Part shown: piece by piece, positions 1 through 8,473 of the stretch
Numbering within the stretch: position 1 is the stretch's first letter
Layout: each line of letters begins with the position of its first letter
Source: Oscillospiraceae bacterium
Lineage (GTDB): Bacteria; Bacillota; Clostridia; Saccharofermentanales; Saccharofermentanaceae
DNA: 32,641 bases
NCBI GenBank assembly: GCA_015069205.1
Contig: SVIZ01000020.1
Location: 1-32,641, forward strand
Direction: 5' to 3'
Translations under genes and position numbers: made by a program
The notes under the pieces: model-generated
What the model was told of the DNA's origin: nothing
The model's input: the letters and a program-made list of their open reading frames with translations, nothing else
Databases searched by the model: none

Positions 1-115
1 AATACAAAACTATCTACAGTTCTGATTAAGGGTATATATTTCTTGTTTTTGTGTCTACTTTTGCTTGACTAGTGCAGTCGAGTTCGATACTGTATATTTT
101 ACGTACCCGCTTTCA

Positions 116-2785
116 TCAGTCGAGTTCGATCTCGATAAGTTTTCCTATCTTGTCTTTCGTCAGTATGTTGGAGCCTTCGCTGACGATCTCGCCGTCAACA
201 CTTATCTTCTTAACAGCAGATGCATCGGAAGTCTTCTTATATACGACCGTGAGAGGCTTGCCGTTGAATTCAAAGCTTACCGAAGCTTTTCCTTCGTCAT
301 CAAACTGTGAAGGGAGGAGCTTGGGCTCAAAGCACATGTCACCGTAGGAACCCTTGATTCCGAACATCTCGGTGAGGACTGTGAGCATCAGCCAGCTTGC
401 CGCACCGGTGAGGTAGTGATAAACGCCCCTGCCCTTGGGGTCGAAGTATTCAGGAACGCCGGGATAGATCTTACTGTCTGCAAAGTCAGTTGCGTGAGCG
501 TAAAGTGTACCCAATACTTTCCAGCCTTCAGCCTTGAAGCCTCTTGAATAAAGGGCGTTGCCGAACATTACGGTCATGTGTGAGAAGACTGCGCCGTTCT
601 CTTTCTGGCCGTAGGAGAAGCCGAACATACGGCCCATGTCGGTCTTAACTTCGCGGAAGTCTGTGTTGAGTTTGTAGCCTCCGATGGAAGCATCGTAGAT
701 ATATTTATCTGCTGACTTTACGATCTCAGCGATCTGATCTTCGGATGCGATGCCGGACATGACAGTGAAAACCTGGCTTGTGAGCATCATGGCAGGATTG
801 CCGTGCTTGTCGCCGTTCTTTTCGAGGGCATTGCCGCTGTTATCGTAGTAACCGTTATAGCGTGAATAGCCTTCTGTATCGGTGAACCATTCGGTCTCTC
901 TTATATGAGTAGTGATCCATTCGGACTTCTTTTCGAGGTCATCAGCGAGCGTGTCGATCGCAAATGCTTTCTTGGATCCGGAGAAACCCGTCTTAACACA
1001 TTCACAGTACTGATTTAATACAGACTGGAGCTTAGTTTCATCGTAGACACCTAAGAGGCCTTCAAGTTCTGCTGCAGCTTCGATAGTGTCCTTGCCGAAT
1101 GTCTTCTTATACTCTCTGAGGATCGCAGCGAGCTTTTTGTAGTTGCCCGCATAAGCTGCCGTGAAGGCAACGCTCTCACCCTTGTCTTTGCCCATGTCCA
1201 GAGCGTCGTTCCAGTCAGCGCCTCTGAGCTTCATGTGGCCGTGGTCGCCGACATCGAAGAATGAGGCGAAGTTCTGCAGAAGGAGATGCTCGATGACAGT
1301 ACCTTCAGACTTCCTGCTGAGATCAGTATCTTTATCAAGGAGCTCTTCGCCGCGCATTACCTGACGGTCGATGAAGTAAGGAGCAGTCTCGTCAAGGATC
1401 TTAAGGTCACCCGTCTGCTTGATGTAGAGATCCATCGTCATGAAAGGCCACATAGCGTGATCCATCCAGACTCTTGTGATGCCGTTACGGTCAGCGATGA
1501 ATTCGCCGCTTCCGCTGCCGATGATGGTAGCGTTCGTGCCGTCCGTTCTGACGCCGCCGAAGTTATCGACGAGCATTCCTCTTACGTCCGACGGATCCAT
1601 AATTATCAGTGCCAGGCAGTCCTGCCAGAGATCTCTCCAGCCTCTGCCGCCCTTGCCGTAATCGTGGTGCGGCAGGAACGAGCAGCCGTAGATCCTTCTG
1701 AGCATCGGCTGTACGCCGACCCAGTACATCCAGCTGTCAAAAGCCTTGTCGCCCGTGTGGAAGCTTACGTTGTTTTTCCTGTCCCAGTATTCCTTATTTT
1801 TCGCAAGCTCGCTCTCGAAAACATCGCCCTTCAGATACTTAACTGCCATATCCTCAATAATGCCGGATTCAGCTTTGATGTCGTCCTCGTTGTCGGAGGG
1901 CTTTGACATGTCATTTATCGCAAGCGCGAAAATATATTCAGCACTTTCTCCCGGTGCAAGAGTCTTCTTCGCGAACTGCGCAGCACCCATGGCCTCAAAG
2001 CCGTCAGCACGTGTGCCGGGCAGTGAAGCGGGAGTTCCCGTAACGGGGAATCTCGGGTTATCAAAAGCACCGCCTTCGCCGATGAAATCCTCAGCGATGG
2101 GGCAGAAGGAGACAGGTTTGGTTCCGTCAGCTTCAGAAGCGAAGAATCCGTAGATCACCTTATTCTTTCTGTGCCCTCTCTCATCGAAAGTGAGAGTGGG
2201 ATCGTTTGTGATGCCGTATTCGGTAACGCTCATTCTGTTGAGCATAGAAGTAACGTTTCTGTGATCCCTGATGTTGTCTGCGGAACGTCCGTAGATGGGT
2301 GTTGCCGCAGTGGGCGTGAAAGTAATTTCTGAAGATCCGGTGTTTGTGATCTTAACTCTCGTGAGCTCGATCTTATCTGAAGTCTCTACCGGTACGAATG
2401 TTGTAACTTCAGTCTTTAAGTCAGTGCCGATTATAACGCGTTCAACTTTCTGCCAGAGGAGACCGCCGTAAAGGGTTGCCTTGTCTTTGCCGGAAGTAAA
2501 TCTTTTCGCATGGGAAGAAGCGGAAGCGCCGGTTGCGGAGACGAGCGTGCCGTCCTCAAGGCATATCCAGAAGTTTCTGGTGGAACGGTTGTTGTGAAGA
2601 TTATCCGAGGAGACGGGCTCAAGGATAAACGTGTTCTGCGAAGTCTTGAGGTCGCCTCCGAATTCCGGAGTCAGAGATCCCATCATGCCGCTGGCAGCGC
2701 CTACGGGGAAATACAGATAGCTGTAAAGATCAGGGTCTTCAAGCTTAAAAGTGCCTTTATTATCGATGAATTCATAACCTTTCAT
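116..2785 (-). CDS. GH94 family disaccharide phosphorylase (cellobiose/laminaribiose phosphorylase-like)
   Basis: 889 residues. Family members use inorganic phosphate to split a beta-linked disaccharide into a sugar 1-phosphate and a free sugar in the cytosol, which saves ATP. The N-terminal part (about residues 1-300) matches the beta-sandwich region, including a YLYFP motif and LHNNRSTRNFW. The catalytic (alpha/alpha)6 barrel follows, with GGRGWRDLWQD near residue 380 and RGADWNDALDMG, whose Asp524 sits where the family's general acid is found. A C-terminal block carries YFDPKGRGVYHYLTGAASW. The length is somewhat above classical cellobiose phosphorylases (about 810) and closer to laminaribiose-type enzymes, so the substrate is open. 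The ATG is supported by AAGGAG about 9 nt upstream. The gene stands alone with its own promoter. The family call is firm; the substrate is inferred. Confidence 0.9.
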   Translation of the reverse strand: MKGYEFIDNKGTFKLEDPDLYSYLYFPVGAASGMMGSLTPEFGGDLKTSQNTFILEPVSSDNLHNNRSTRNFWICLEDGTLVSATGASASSHAKRFTSGKDKATLYGGLLWQKVERVIIGTDLKTEVTTFVPVETSDKIELTRVKITNTGSSEITFTPTAATPIYGRSADNIRDHRNVTSMLNRMSVTEYGITNDPTLTFDERGHRKNKVIYGFFASEADGTKPVSFCPIAEDFIGEGGAFDNPRFPVTGTPASLPGTRADGFEAMGAAQFAKKTLAPGESAEYIFALAINDMSKPSDNEDDIKAESGIIEDMAVKYLKGDVFESELAKNKEYWDRKNNVSFHTGDKAFDSWMYWVGVQPMLRRIYGCSFLPHHDYGKGGRGWRDLWQDCLALIIMDPSDVRGMLVDNFGGVRTDGTNATIIGSGSGEFIADRNGITRVWMDHAMWPFMTMDLYIKQTGDLKILDETAPYFIDRQVMRGEELLDKDTDLSRKSEGTVIEHLLLQNFASFFDVGDHGHMKLRGADWNDALDMGKDKGESVAFTAAYAGNYKKLAAILREYKKTFGKDTIEAAAELEGLLGVYDETKLQSVLNQYCECVKTGFSGSKKAFAIDTLADDLEKKSEWITTHIRETEWFTDTEGYSRYNGYYDNSGNALEKNGDKHGNPAMMLTSQVFTVMSGIASEDQIAEIVKSADKYIYDASIGGYKLNTDFREVKTDMGRMFGFSYGQKENGAVFSHMTVMFGNALYSRGFKAEGWKVLGTLYAHATDFADSKIYPGVPEYFDPKGRGVYHYLTGAASWLMLTVLTEMFGIKGSYGDMCFEPKLLPSQFDDEGKASVSFEFNGKPLTVVYKKTSDASAVKKISVDGEIVSEGSNILTKDKIGKLIEIELD

Positions 2786-2801
2786 GGGCAGGGTCTCCTT
2801 T

Positions 2802-2815
2802 AAGTGTCGTCACTT
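2802..2815. promoter_or_regulatory. Operator-like inverted repeat at the GH94 transcription start
   Basis: AAGTG-TCGT-CACTT is a perfect 5-bp inverted repeat with a 4-bp centre. It falls right at the expected transcription start of the GH94 gene, between its -10 box and ribosome-binding site. The position suits a repressor site for a sugar-utilisation gene. The binding protein is unknown and the short arms make chance occurrence possible. Confidence 0.3.
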
Positions 2816-2820
2816 TTCAT

Positions 2821-2849
2821 ATTATAAAAAATAACTTGGTCAATTTTAA
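2821..2849 (-). promoter_or_regulatory. Probable promoter of the GH94 gene
   Basis: On the minus strand a perfect TATAAT (-10, 2821-2826) lies 17 bp from a weaker TTAAAA (-35, 2844-2849). It is about 35 nt upstream of the GH94 start, so transcription would begin near 2814. No other minus-strand gene lies upstream, so this is the natural promoter candidate. Confidence 0.5.
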
Positions 2850-2930
2850 GTACGTTTAAAGTTGGAGGCAGATAATGAACCCATCAGAGCAAAAGCTCTT
2901 TGTTCAAAACCCTATAATACCCTCCCCCCG

Positions 2931-2965
2931 AAAGGTCCGGTTCCACAGCCCCCGGACCTTTTATT
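2931..2965 (+). terminator. Perfect 10-bp hairpin with T-rich tail, no obvious gene upstream
   Basis: Arms AAAGGTCCGG (2931-2940) and CCGGACCTTT (2952-2961) enclose an 11-nt loop and run into TTTTATTAT. It has the form of a rho-independent terminator. No recognised plus-strand gene ends before it, since the GH94 gene points the other way and the next plus gene starts at 3007. It could end a short unannotated transcript or insulate the next gene. Confidence 0.55.
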
Positions 2966-2992
2966 ATGTTCAAAAGCGCAAGGATATTCAGG

Positions 2993-2998
2993 TATAAT
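2993..2998 (+). promoter_or_regulatory. -10 box just upstream of the DUF218 gene (possible leaderless start)
   Basis: A perfect TATAAT ends 8 nt before the ATG at 3007. With normal -10 to start-site spacing, transcription would begin at or within 1-2 nt of the start codon, leaving no room for a ribosome-binding site. No clear -35 box is visible. Confidence 0.5.
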
Positions 2999-3006
2999 CT
3001 CTTTGT

Positions 3007-4500
3007 ATGAAAAATCTGTTCCTGAAATTGAGATATCTTCTTCTGGCGATCGTCATGATCCTCGCCTGTTATGTGTATGTCTATTTTGCAGGAGACGAAT
3101 ACGTATGTCTGGTCACAAACTTCAGAATGTCAGAAGACGGCGCAGTTCCTGTCGCGGTTATCGATGACGGCGGACAGGACACACTGGAGATCTTATATCT
3201 CCATATAGAAGGGGATACCGCATATGTAAAAGTCAGGTCCAAAAACCCCGGCCGTGCTTTTCTTACTGTAATTTCAGGTGACGAAGAAACCTCCACCGCT
3301 GTTCTCTATGTTCATAAGAACGGAATAATTACGCACGACGATTATTTCGGTGACTTCACCGGAAGCTTCATTGCCAGGGTCGGTCTTGCGGTCTATCTCG
3401 CCATACTTCTGATGGATCTCATAATCATGTACAGAAGGGGTCTTAGAAAAAATCTTTACCTTTCGCGCAACATCCTTACCTGCGGCCTCATCATCTTCAT
3501 GGCCGGAAGCTTATTGCTGAATCTTTTAGAACTGTTAACGGTCCAGAGGATGGGCATCCTGGATGTGTTCGGAAACTTCATGAGTTACTTACAGACATTT
3601 GCCATCTTCACGATGCCCATTGCCGTGCTTATGGCTATCCTTGCGACGGTAAGCAACATCAGGCTTCTGCAAAGGGAAGGCCGCACATGGACGAACATGC
3701 TTGCAATCTTCCTGAGCCTCCTGTTAGTCATAGCAACTTTCACACCGGCCACGGTCACATACATTCTTCAGAATTCAACACTCATCGACGTGCATCAATA
3801 TACCGGCACCGGCCGTTTCATCGGCATGTTCATCGAAAACACCGCGGGCATAATAGTCGTTTACTTCGAATGCATCCTTGCCGGTTCCATCATCCTCAGC
3901 ATCAGGGCAGCGCGGCATATTCCTGCTTTTGACAAGGACTATATTCTGATACTCGGTTGCCAGATGCGAAAAGACGGAACCCCCACAAAACTCCTCCAAT
4001 CAAGAATCGACCGTGCGGTCGAGTTTGCAAACATGCAGAAAAACGCAACCGGCAAAGACATCATTTTCGTTCCCACCGGCGGCAAAGGAAAAGGCGAAGT
4101 CATCAGTGAAGCTGAAGCAATAAAGCGTTATCTTGTAAGTCAGGATATTCCGGAATCTTCGATCATCACTGAAGACAAGGCTACAAACACTTACGAGAAT
4201 TTCCGGAAATCAGTAGAACTCATAAAGAAAACTTCCAACAAGAAAGCTCCGAAGATCGCTTTCTCCACGACAAACTATCATGTCTTCCGCGCCGGCTTCC
4301 TTGCAGCAAAACAGCACATAAAAGCTGAAGGCATCGGCAGCAAAACAAAGAGTTATTTCTTCATTAACGCATTCATCCGCGAGTTCATCGCGACCGTCTA
4401 CTACAAGCTCAAAACGCACTTCCTGGTTTTCGCGGTGCTTATGATGATCAACGTCGCCGTTACACTGATGACGTATGTATCGAATGTAATACTTTCATAG
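3007..4500 (+). CDS. Multi-pass membrane protein with DUF218 (SanA/YdcF/ElyC-type) domain
   Basis: 497 residues. One transmembrane segment at about 8-28 is followed by an external stretch of about 90 residues. Five more membrane segments lie between about 120 and 298. The DUF218 domain follows at about 310-460 (DYILILGCQMRKDGTPT, then PTGGKGKGE, EDKATNTYENF and STTNYHVFRAG). A last membrane helix lies at about 470-492. DUF218 proteins are linked to envelope integrity and precursor metabolism in other bacteria, but the chemistry is unsettled. The fairly long N-terminal membrane part plus external domain is larger than in E. coli SanA. No Shine-Dalgarno site precedes the ATG; a TATAAT box is only 8 nt away. 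The gene converges on the next gene with 28 nt between stops and no clear terminator. Confidence 0.85.
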   Translation: MKNLFLKLRYLLLAIVMILACYVYVYFAGDEYVCLVTNFRMSEDGAVPVAVIDDGGQDTLEILYLHIEGDTAYVKVRSKNPGRAFLTVISGDEETSTAVLYVHKNGIITHDDYFGDFTGSFIARVGLAVYLAILLMDLIIMYRRGLRKNLYLSRNILTCGLIIFMAGSLLLNLLELLTVQRMGILDVFGNFMSYLQTFAIFTMPIAVLMAILATVSNIRLLQREGRTWTNMLAIFLSLLLVIATFTPATVTYILQNSTLIDVHQYTGTGRFIGMFIENTAGIIVVYFECILAGSIILSIRAARHIPAFDKDYILILGCQMRKDGTPTKLLQSRIDRAVEFANMQKNATGKDIIFVPTGGKGKGEVISEAEAIKRYLVSQDIPESSIITEDKATNTYENFRKSVELIKKTSNKKAPKIAFSTTNYHVFRAGFLAAKQHIKAEGIGSKTKSYFFINAFIREFIATVYYKLKTHFLVFAVLMMINVAVTLMTYVSNVILS

Positions 4501-4528
4501 TTAAGCATTTCAATGACATGAAAAGGTA

Positions 4529-5293
4529 TTATTCATTCAACGCTTCACTCAGCGAAAACGGTACGCCTCTCGGTCCTCTGATCGCGAAGATCCCATACTC
4601 GTCTCCGAGCACTGAGAAAGTGAATGCATCTCGATCGTAACGCTTGAGAAGTTCGATCTTCATGAGTGCTTTGATGGATAGATTCTTATCCTGATAGTCA
4701 TAGGGAATGTCTGTTTCCAGCACTCTGCATTTATATAGGATCGCCGATACCGGTGCTGCGACATACATATAGACTGTGTCGCCCTGGTTTATGCCGGCGC
4801 CCTGCTTCCATGTGATGATGCTGTTTTTCGCAAACGCCGCTTCAACATCGTAAAACTTCGGGTTTGCGGGGATGATCCATTCTTTGGGCTCGCGTGGTTC
4901 TCTGACTTTCTTGCGGCGCTTTGGCGCTGTTGCATTGAAGCTGACATCGATTAGTTTTTCGACTTCGGAAGAAAGCACTGTTCCGTCCAGCAGAACGGTT
5001 ATCCAGTGCTGTTTGTTCATGTGGTAGGCAGGCATGATGCCGGCTTCTTTTATTATCACATCACGGAAAAACACATCGTCTATCTTGAGGTTTATTACGG
5101 ACACGGAACCGCTGCCGGAAAGCCCGAGCTTATCCCTGTCAACTTCCATGATAAGTGCGAACCACTTTTTGTTGTCCTGATGGCGGTATACTGCGTGCTG
5201 ATTATATTTCGGCCAGGGATATTCAGGCTCTGCGCCGTATTGGTCCCTAATATATCTGTCAATTGAATTACGGATATCAGCTCTTTTGGCCAT
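4529..5293 (-). CDS. MmcQ/YjbR-family domain fused to an EVE (PUA-like) domain
   Basis: 254 residues in two modules. Residues about 1-120 fit the MmcQ/YjbR (CyaY-like fold) family: RxxIDRYIRDQYG near the N-terminus, WPKYNQHAVYRHQDNKKWFAL, then AYHMNKQHWITVLLDG. After a basic linker (KRRKKVREPREPK), residues about 138-245 fit an EVE domain: WIIPANPKFYDVEAAF, ITWKQGAGINQGDTVYMYV and APVSAILYKCRVLETDI. EVE domains recognise modified bases or RNA in studied cases; YjbR-type domains are suspected nucleic-acid binders. Together they suggest a reader of modified nucleic acid (inference). The ATG has GGGGTGAT 7 nt upstream and TATAAT about 37 nt upstream. It lies downstream of a GGDEF gene with a 57-nt gap. 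Confidence 0.82.
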   Translation of the reverse strand: MAKRADIRNSIDRYIRDQYGAEPEYPWPKYNQHAVYRHQDNKKWFALIMEVDRDKLGLSGSGSVSVINLKIDDVFFRDVIIKEAGIMPAYHMNKQHWITVLLDGTVLSSEVEKLIDVSFNATAPKRRKKVREPREPKEWIIPANPKFYDVEAAFAKNSIITWKQGAGINQGDTVYMYVAAPVSAILYKCRVLETDIPYDYQDKNLSIKALMKIELLKRYDRDAFTFSVLGDEYGIFAIRGPRGVPFSLSEALNE

Positions 5294-5350
5294 GACAGAT
5301 CACCCCCATGGAATTTTGAGCAAATTATATCACAAGGGTTATACCGCGGA

Positions 5351-6367
5351 TTAGTAGACGACCTTGTTCTTGCCGGTCTTTTTGCCTGTATAAAGATTGT
5401 TGTCAGCTGCGTTAACCCACTTGTCAACGGATGAATCAGAGGTGTATTCTGCCATGCCTGAAGTGATAGTTACTTTTATATGTTCCTCACCGAAAACAAA
5501 ATCTTCGGATTCGACTCTCTGACGGAGTGTCTCGAACATAGGAAGTCCTTTGGCGCGAAGGTTTCCTGAAGAATAGATCAGGAATTCCTCGCCGCCCCAG
5601 CGGGAGATGTCACAGTCTTTGCAGACTTCACGCATGATACGTGCAACGTTGATTAGGATATAATCACCCGCGTTGTGACCATATCTGTCGTTGATCTTTT
5701 TGAAGTCGTCGATGTCGATCATGGTGACGAATTTGGGCCCGCTGTCATTAACGGTCTTCTCGAGCTTTTCCATCATGTAGTGACGGTTGTAAAGACCTGT
5801 AAGCTTGTCGATGAGAGCGGCATCTTTAAGCTTGTTTTCGTAGTCGCCGATGAGGCTTAACATGAGTCTGGAATAGAAGACCAGGAAGGCGATTACGATG
5901 ACCGAATTGAAAGTCCAGAATGCACCCGCGATCGAATTATCGACCGGATAGATCGGTCCTTTGAATGCGGTATATCCGGTGGACAGGAGGTAGCATATGG
6001 CGATAATGCTGCTTGCCACAAAAGCATTGACCTTAGTCCTGCCGAGCTTGTCAGCCATGTATTCAGTGTAGAAGATGATAGGTATCATCGAGAAACAGTA
6101 GAGATGGAAACCGATCTTATATCCAAGACAGAAAGTGCACAGGCACATATAGAATGTGATCCAGAAATAAACGAGTCTTACATAGATATCGAGACGGTCT
6201 TTGGATATCAGGACATAGCCGAGGATGTAAACGAGTAATGTAGGGATGCTGAACCAGATAAGGATTGGAGCTTTGCACAGGAAGAAGAACCCTGCAAGCG
6301 CGATTACGAGAAACAGGATGACACTGTTGATGATATATGTAAATCTTCTGATCCTTGCAAAATCCAA
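5351..6367 (-). CDS. Membrane-bound GGDEF diguanylate cyclase
   Basis: 338 residues from a TTG start. An in-frame ATG 17 codons earlier (6418) is less likely, because AAGGAGG lies 7 nt before the TTG. About six hydrophobic helices fill residues 8-175. The GGDEF domain follows, beginning DAALIDKLTGLYNRHYM, with the metal-binding IDIDDFKKINDRYGHNAGD block and the active-site signature GGEEF at 258-262. All residues needed to make c-di-GMP from two GTP appear present. The RxxD inhibitory site normally five residues before GGEEF is not seen, so product feedback may be absent. The membrane part has no recognised sensor name. One of three GGDEF proteins in the window. Confidence 0.92.
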   Translation of the reverse strand: MDFARIRRFTYIINSVILFLVIALAGFFFLCKAPILIWFSIPTLLVYILGYVLISKDRLDIYVRLVYFWITFYMCLCTFCLGYKIGFHLYCFSMIPIIFYTEYMADKLGRTKVNAFVASSIIAICYLLSTGYTAFKGPIYPVDNSIAGAFWTFNSVIVIAFLVFYSRLMLSLIGDYENKLKDAALIDKLTGLYNRHYMMEKLEKTVNDSGPKFVTMIDIDDFKKINDRYGHNAGDYILINVARIMREVCKDCDISRWGGEEFLIYSSGNLRAKGLPMFETLRQRVESEDFVFGEEHIKVTITSGMAEYTSDSSVDKWVNAADNNLYTGKKTGKNKVVY

Positions 6368-6456
6368 AACCAGTCCTCCTTTTCGATAATTTAAAGTATA
6401 AACACCTAAAAAAAGCATGTTGTGAATGAATCGAAAACAAATATTAAAAGATACTA

Positions 6457-6486
6457 TATAATAGTAACTGTTCGGCTATCCGAACA
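6457..6486 (+). promoter_or_regulatory. -10 box and 7-bp inverted repeat upstream of ald
   Basis: TATAAT (6457-6462) is followed at once by the perfect inverted repeat TGTTCGG-CTAT-CCGAACA (6469-6486). The repeat starts at the expected transcription start, so it could act as an operator or as a 5' stem-loop on the mRNA. The ribosome-binding site GGGAGG lies further down (6495-6500), outside the stem. No good -35 box is visible. Confidence 0.5.
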
Positions 6487-6510
6487 ATCAATTTGGGAGG
6501 AATATAAACC

Positions 6511-7623
6511 ATGAAGATCGGATGTGTAAAAGAGATCAAGAACAACGAGTTCCGTGTGGGACTTACACCTGACAACGTCAAGGCCTATATTGCTGCCGGC
6601 CACCATGTTTACATGGAAAAGGGCGCAGGCGTCGGTTCCGGCTTTACTGACAATGAGTACATCGATGCGGGCGCTTCGCTCATCGACAATGCCGCCGAAG
6701 TATGGGCTCTCGTTGACATGATGGTCAAGGTAAAAGAACCCCTGCCGGAAGAATATCCGTTCTTCAAGGAAGGACTTATCCTTTATACATATCTCCACCT
6801 CGCTGCAGACAAAGAGCAGACGGATGCTCTTCTCGCAGGCAAGGTGAAGGCAGTTGCTTATGAGACGCTTCAGGAAAAAGACGGATCGCTGCCGTGCCTT
6901 GCTCCTATGTCGCAGATCGCAGGCCGTCTCTCTATTCAGGAAGGCGCCAAGTATCTCGAAAAGAAGTTCGGCGGCGAAGGCATTCTTCTTGCAGGCGTAC
7001 CCGGCACACCCAAGGCAAACGTTGTTATCCTGGGCGGCGGTACGGTCGGTATGAACGCATGTAAGATCGCAGTCGGCATGGGTGCAAACGTAACCATTCT
7101 CGACGTTAACCTCAAGAGACTTGAAGAGCTCGATAACAGATTCGGCTCACACATTCAGACTCTCGTTTCCAACGATTCAAATGTTGAAAGAGCAGTCATC
7201 AATGCAGACCTCGTAATCGGTTCTGTTCTTATTCCGGGCGGTTCCACACCTAAGCTTTTCAAGCGCAAGTATCTGCCTGAGATGAAGAACGGCGCAGTAT
7301 TCGTAGACGTAGCTATCGACCAGGGCGGATGCGGTGAATCTTCACGTGTCACAACACATGATGATCCTGTTTATGTTGAAGACGGCGTTGTACATTATTG
7401 CGTAGGCAACATGCCCGGATCTGTTCCGAGAACATCAACGATCGCTCTCACCAATGCTACTCTCCGTTATGGTCTTGAGATCGCAAAGTCAGGACTTGAG
7501 GATGCATGCAAGGCAAATCCCGTAATAGCTACAGGCGTTAACTGCTATGACGGCAAGATCGTAAATAAGAATGTTGCGCTTGCGCTTGATTATGAATGCG
7601 CAGACCTCAGCGCAATGATCTGA
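6511..7623 (+). CDS. ald: Alanine dehydrogenase
   Basis: 370 residues, the normal family length. It interconverts L-alanine and pyruvate plus ammonia using NAD(H), linking amino-acid and carbon metabolism in the cytosol. The N-terminal domain has MKIGCVKEIKNNEFRVGLTP with the substrate-binding Arg15, the KVKEPLPEEY block with its conserved Lys, and TYLHLAAD with the catalytic His. The NAD-binding Rossmann motif is VVILGGGTVGMNA. VFVDVAIDQGGC holds the conserved Asp, and VPRTSTIALTNATL is typical of the C-terminal part. The start has GGGAGG about 10 nt upstream. The gene is monocistronic, with its own promoter region, a 5' inverted repeat and a strong terminator. Confidence 0.97.
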   Translation: MKIGCVKEIKNNEFRVGLTPDNVKAYIAAGHHVYMEKGAGVGSGFTDNEYIDAGASLIDNAAEVWALVDMMVKVKEPLPEEYPFFKEGLILYTYLHLAADKEQTDALLAGKVKAVAYETLQEKDGSLPCLAPMSQIAGRLSIQEGAKYLEKKFGGEGILLAGVPGTPKANVVILGGGTVGMNACKIAVGMGANVTILDVNLKRLEELDNRFGSHIQTLVSNDSNVERAVINADLVIGSVLIPGGSTPKLFKRKYLPEMKNGAVFVDVAIDQGGCGESSRVTTHDDPVYVEDGVVHYCVGNMPGSVPRTSTIALTNATLRYGLEIAKSGLEDACKANPVIATGVNCYDGKIVNKNVALALDYECADLSAMI

Positions 7624-7639
7624 TCACAAGTAAAAACGG

Positions 7640-7669
7640 GGGTTGTCTCTTAAGTGAGGCAACCCTTTT
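7640..7669 (+). terminator. Rho-independent terminator of ald
   Basis: A 10-bp stem GGGTTGTCTC / GAGGCAACCC (one T-G wobble) closes a 6-nt loop and is followed by TTTT. It starts 17 nt after the ald stop. An A-run before the stem could also allow function in the other direction. Confidence 0.85.
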
Positions 7670-7761
7670 AACTAAACGCGAAAATGGTAAAATCAACAGC
7701 GGTATCAGCAGCTGTTAAGCCGGCAATCTGATTATATGGTGTGGTAAAAGGAGATAAGTGT

Positions 7762-8424
7762 ATGTTAGAGATTTTCGGTATCGTAAGCCTCTGCAAACTC
7801 AACAGAAGGAATGCCATTGCAAGAGGCAGGAGACCCGGCCTGTTTATTGCGCTCACGATCATCCTTTGGGTTGGCATGGAACTTCTCGGTTTCTTCGTCG
7901 GAAGCTTCCTTGAGATCGAATACGGATCAGTCTTCATTGCTTACGGTTTTGCCGGCTTAGGCGCTCTCGGTTCATTCCTGATCGCGAAATTCGCTCCCAA
8001 AGGCAATTACGTTGATCCTAACACCAATCCTGTTGTGAGAACCGATCCGAACGATCCCATGCTCGGCGCTTACAATGTTCCGATCGACCAGACATCATAT
8101 GCACCTTATCCTAATACTCCTGCGCAGGGTGTACCCGTTGACCAGTACGGTATGCCTGTTAATACACAGCTCAACGAATTCGGCATGCCCGTAGATGAGA
8201 ATGGCAACTACAAGCCCGTTCTGAACCAGTACGGCGTACCGATCGATCCTACTGCGGTCAATGCACCCCAGCCCATCTATCAGGCACAGCCTTCTCCGGC
8301 TGCACCTGCTCCCACTGCGCCTGCTCAGGCGGCACCCATACAGAAGAAATTCTGCGGCAACTGCGGTGCACCCATTGTTGATCCCGGCAGTTCATTCTGC
8401 GATTCCTGCGGTTCAAAACTCTGA
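7762..8424 (+). CDS. Two-helix membrane protein with YGxPVD repeats and C-terminal zinc ribbon
   Basis: 220 residues from the ATG at 7762; an upstream in-frame GTG at 7741 is rejected because AAGGAG lies just before this ATG. Residues about 24-46 and 53-76 are membrane helices. The middle is a Pro/Gln/Ala-rich tail holding four related heptad-like units (AYNVPID, QYGMPVN, EFGMPVD, QYGVPID) between residues about 100 and 165, then an Ala-Pro stretch. The end is a rubredoxin-like zinc ribbon with two CxxC pairs (FCGNCGAPI and FCDSCGSKL). Similar zinc-ribbon tails occur in many clostridial membrane proteins of unknown role. The tail probably lies in the cytosol and binds zinc (inference). Function unknown. 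Confidence 0.85.
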   Translation: MLEIFGIVSLCKLNRRNAIARGRRPGLFIALTIILWVGMELLGFFVGSFLEIEYGSVFIAYGFAGLGALGSFLIAKFAPKGNYVDPNTNPVVRTDPNDPMLGAYNVPIDQTSYAPYPNTPAQGVPVDQYGMPVNTQLNEFGMPVDENGNYKPVLNQYGVPIDPTAVNAPQPIYQAQPSPAAPAPTAPAQAAPIQKKFCGNCGAPIVDPGSSFCDSCGSKL

Positions 8425-8473
8425 TTTCCTGATTGGCATCGTTATCTTGCTTCAGAACGAGTGCAAGAGATAA

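Noticed and set aside
1286..1906. 206-codon plus-strand ORF inside the GH94 gene
   Set aside because: It is the antisense shadow of a well-conserved enzyme, with no ribosome site or recognisable protein.
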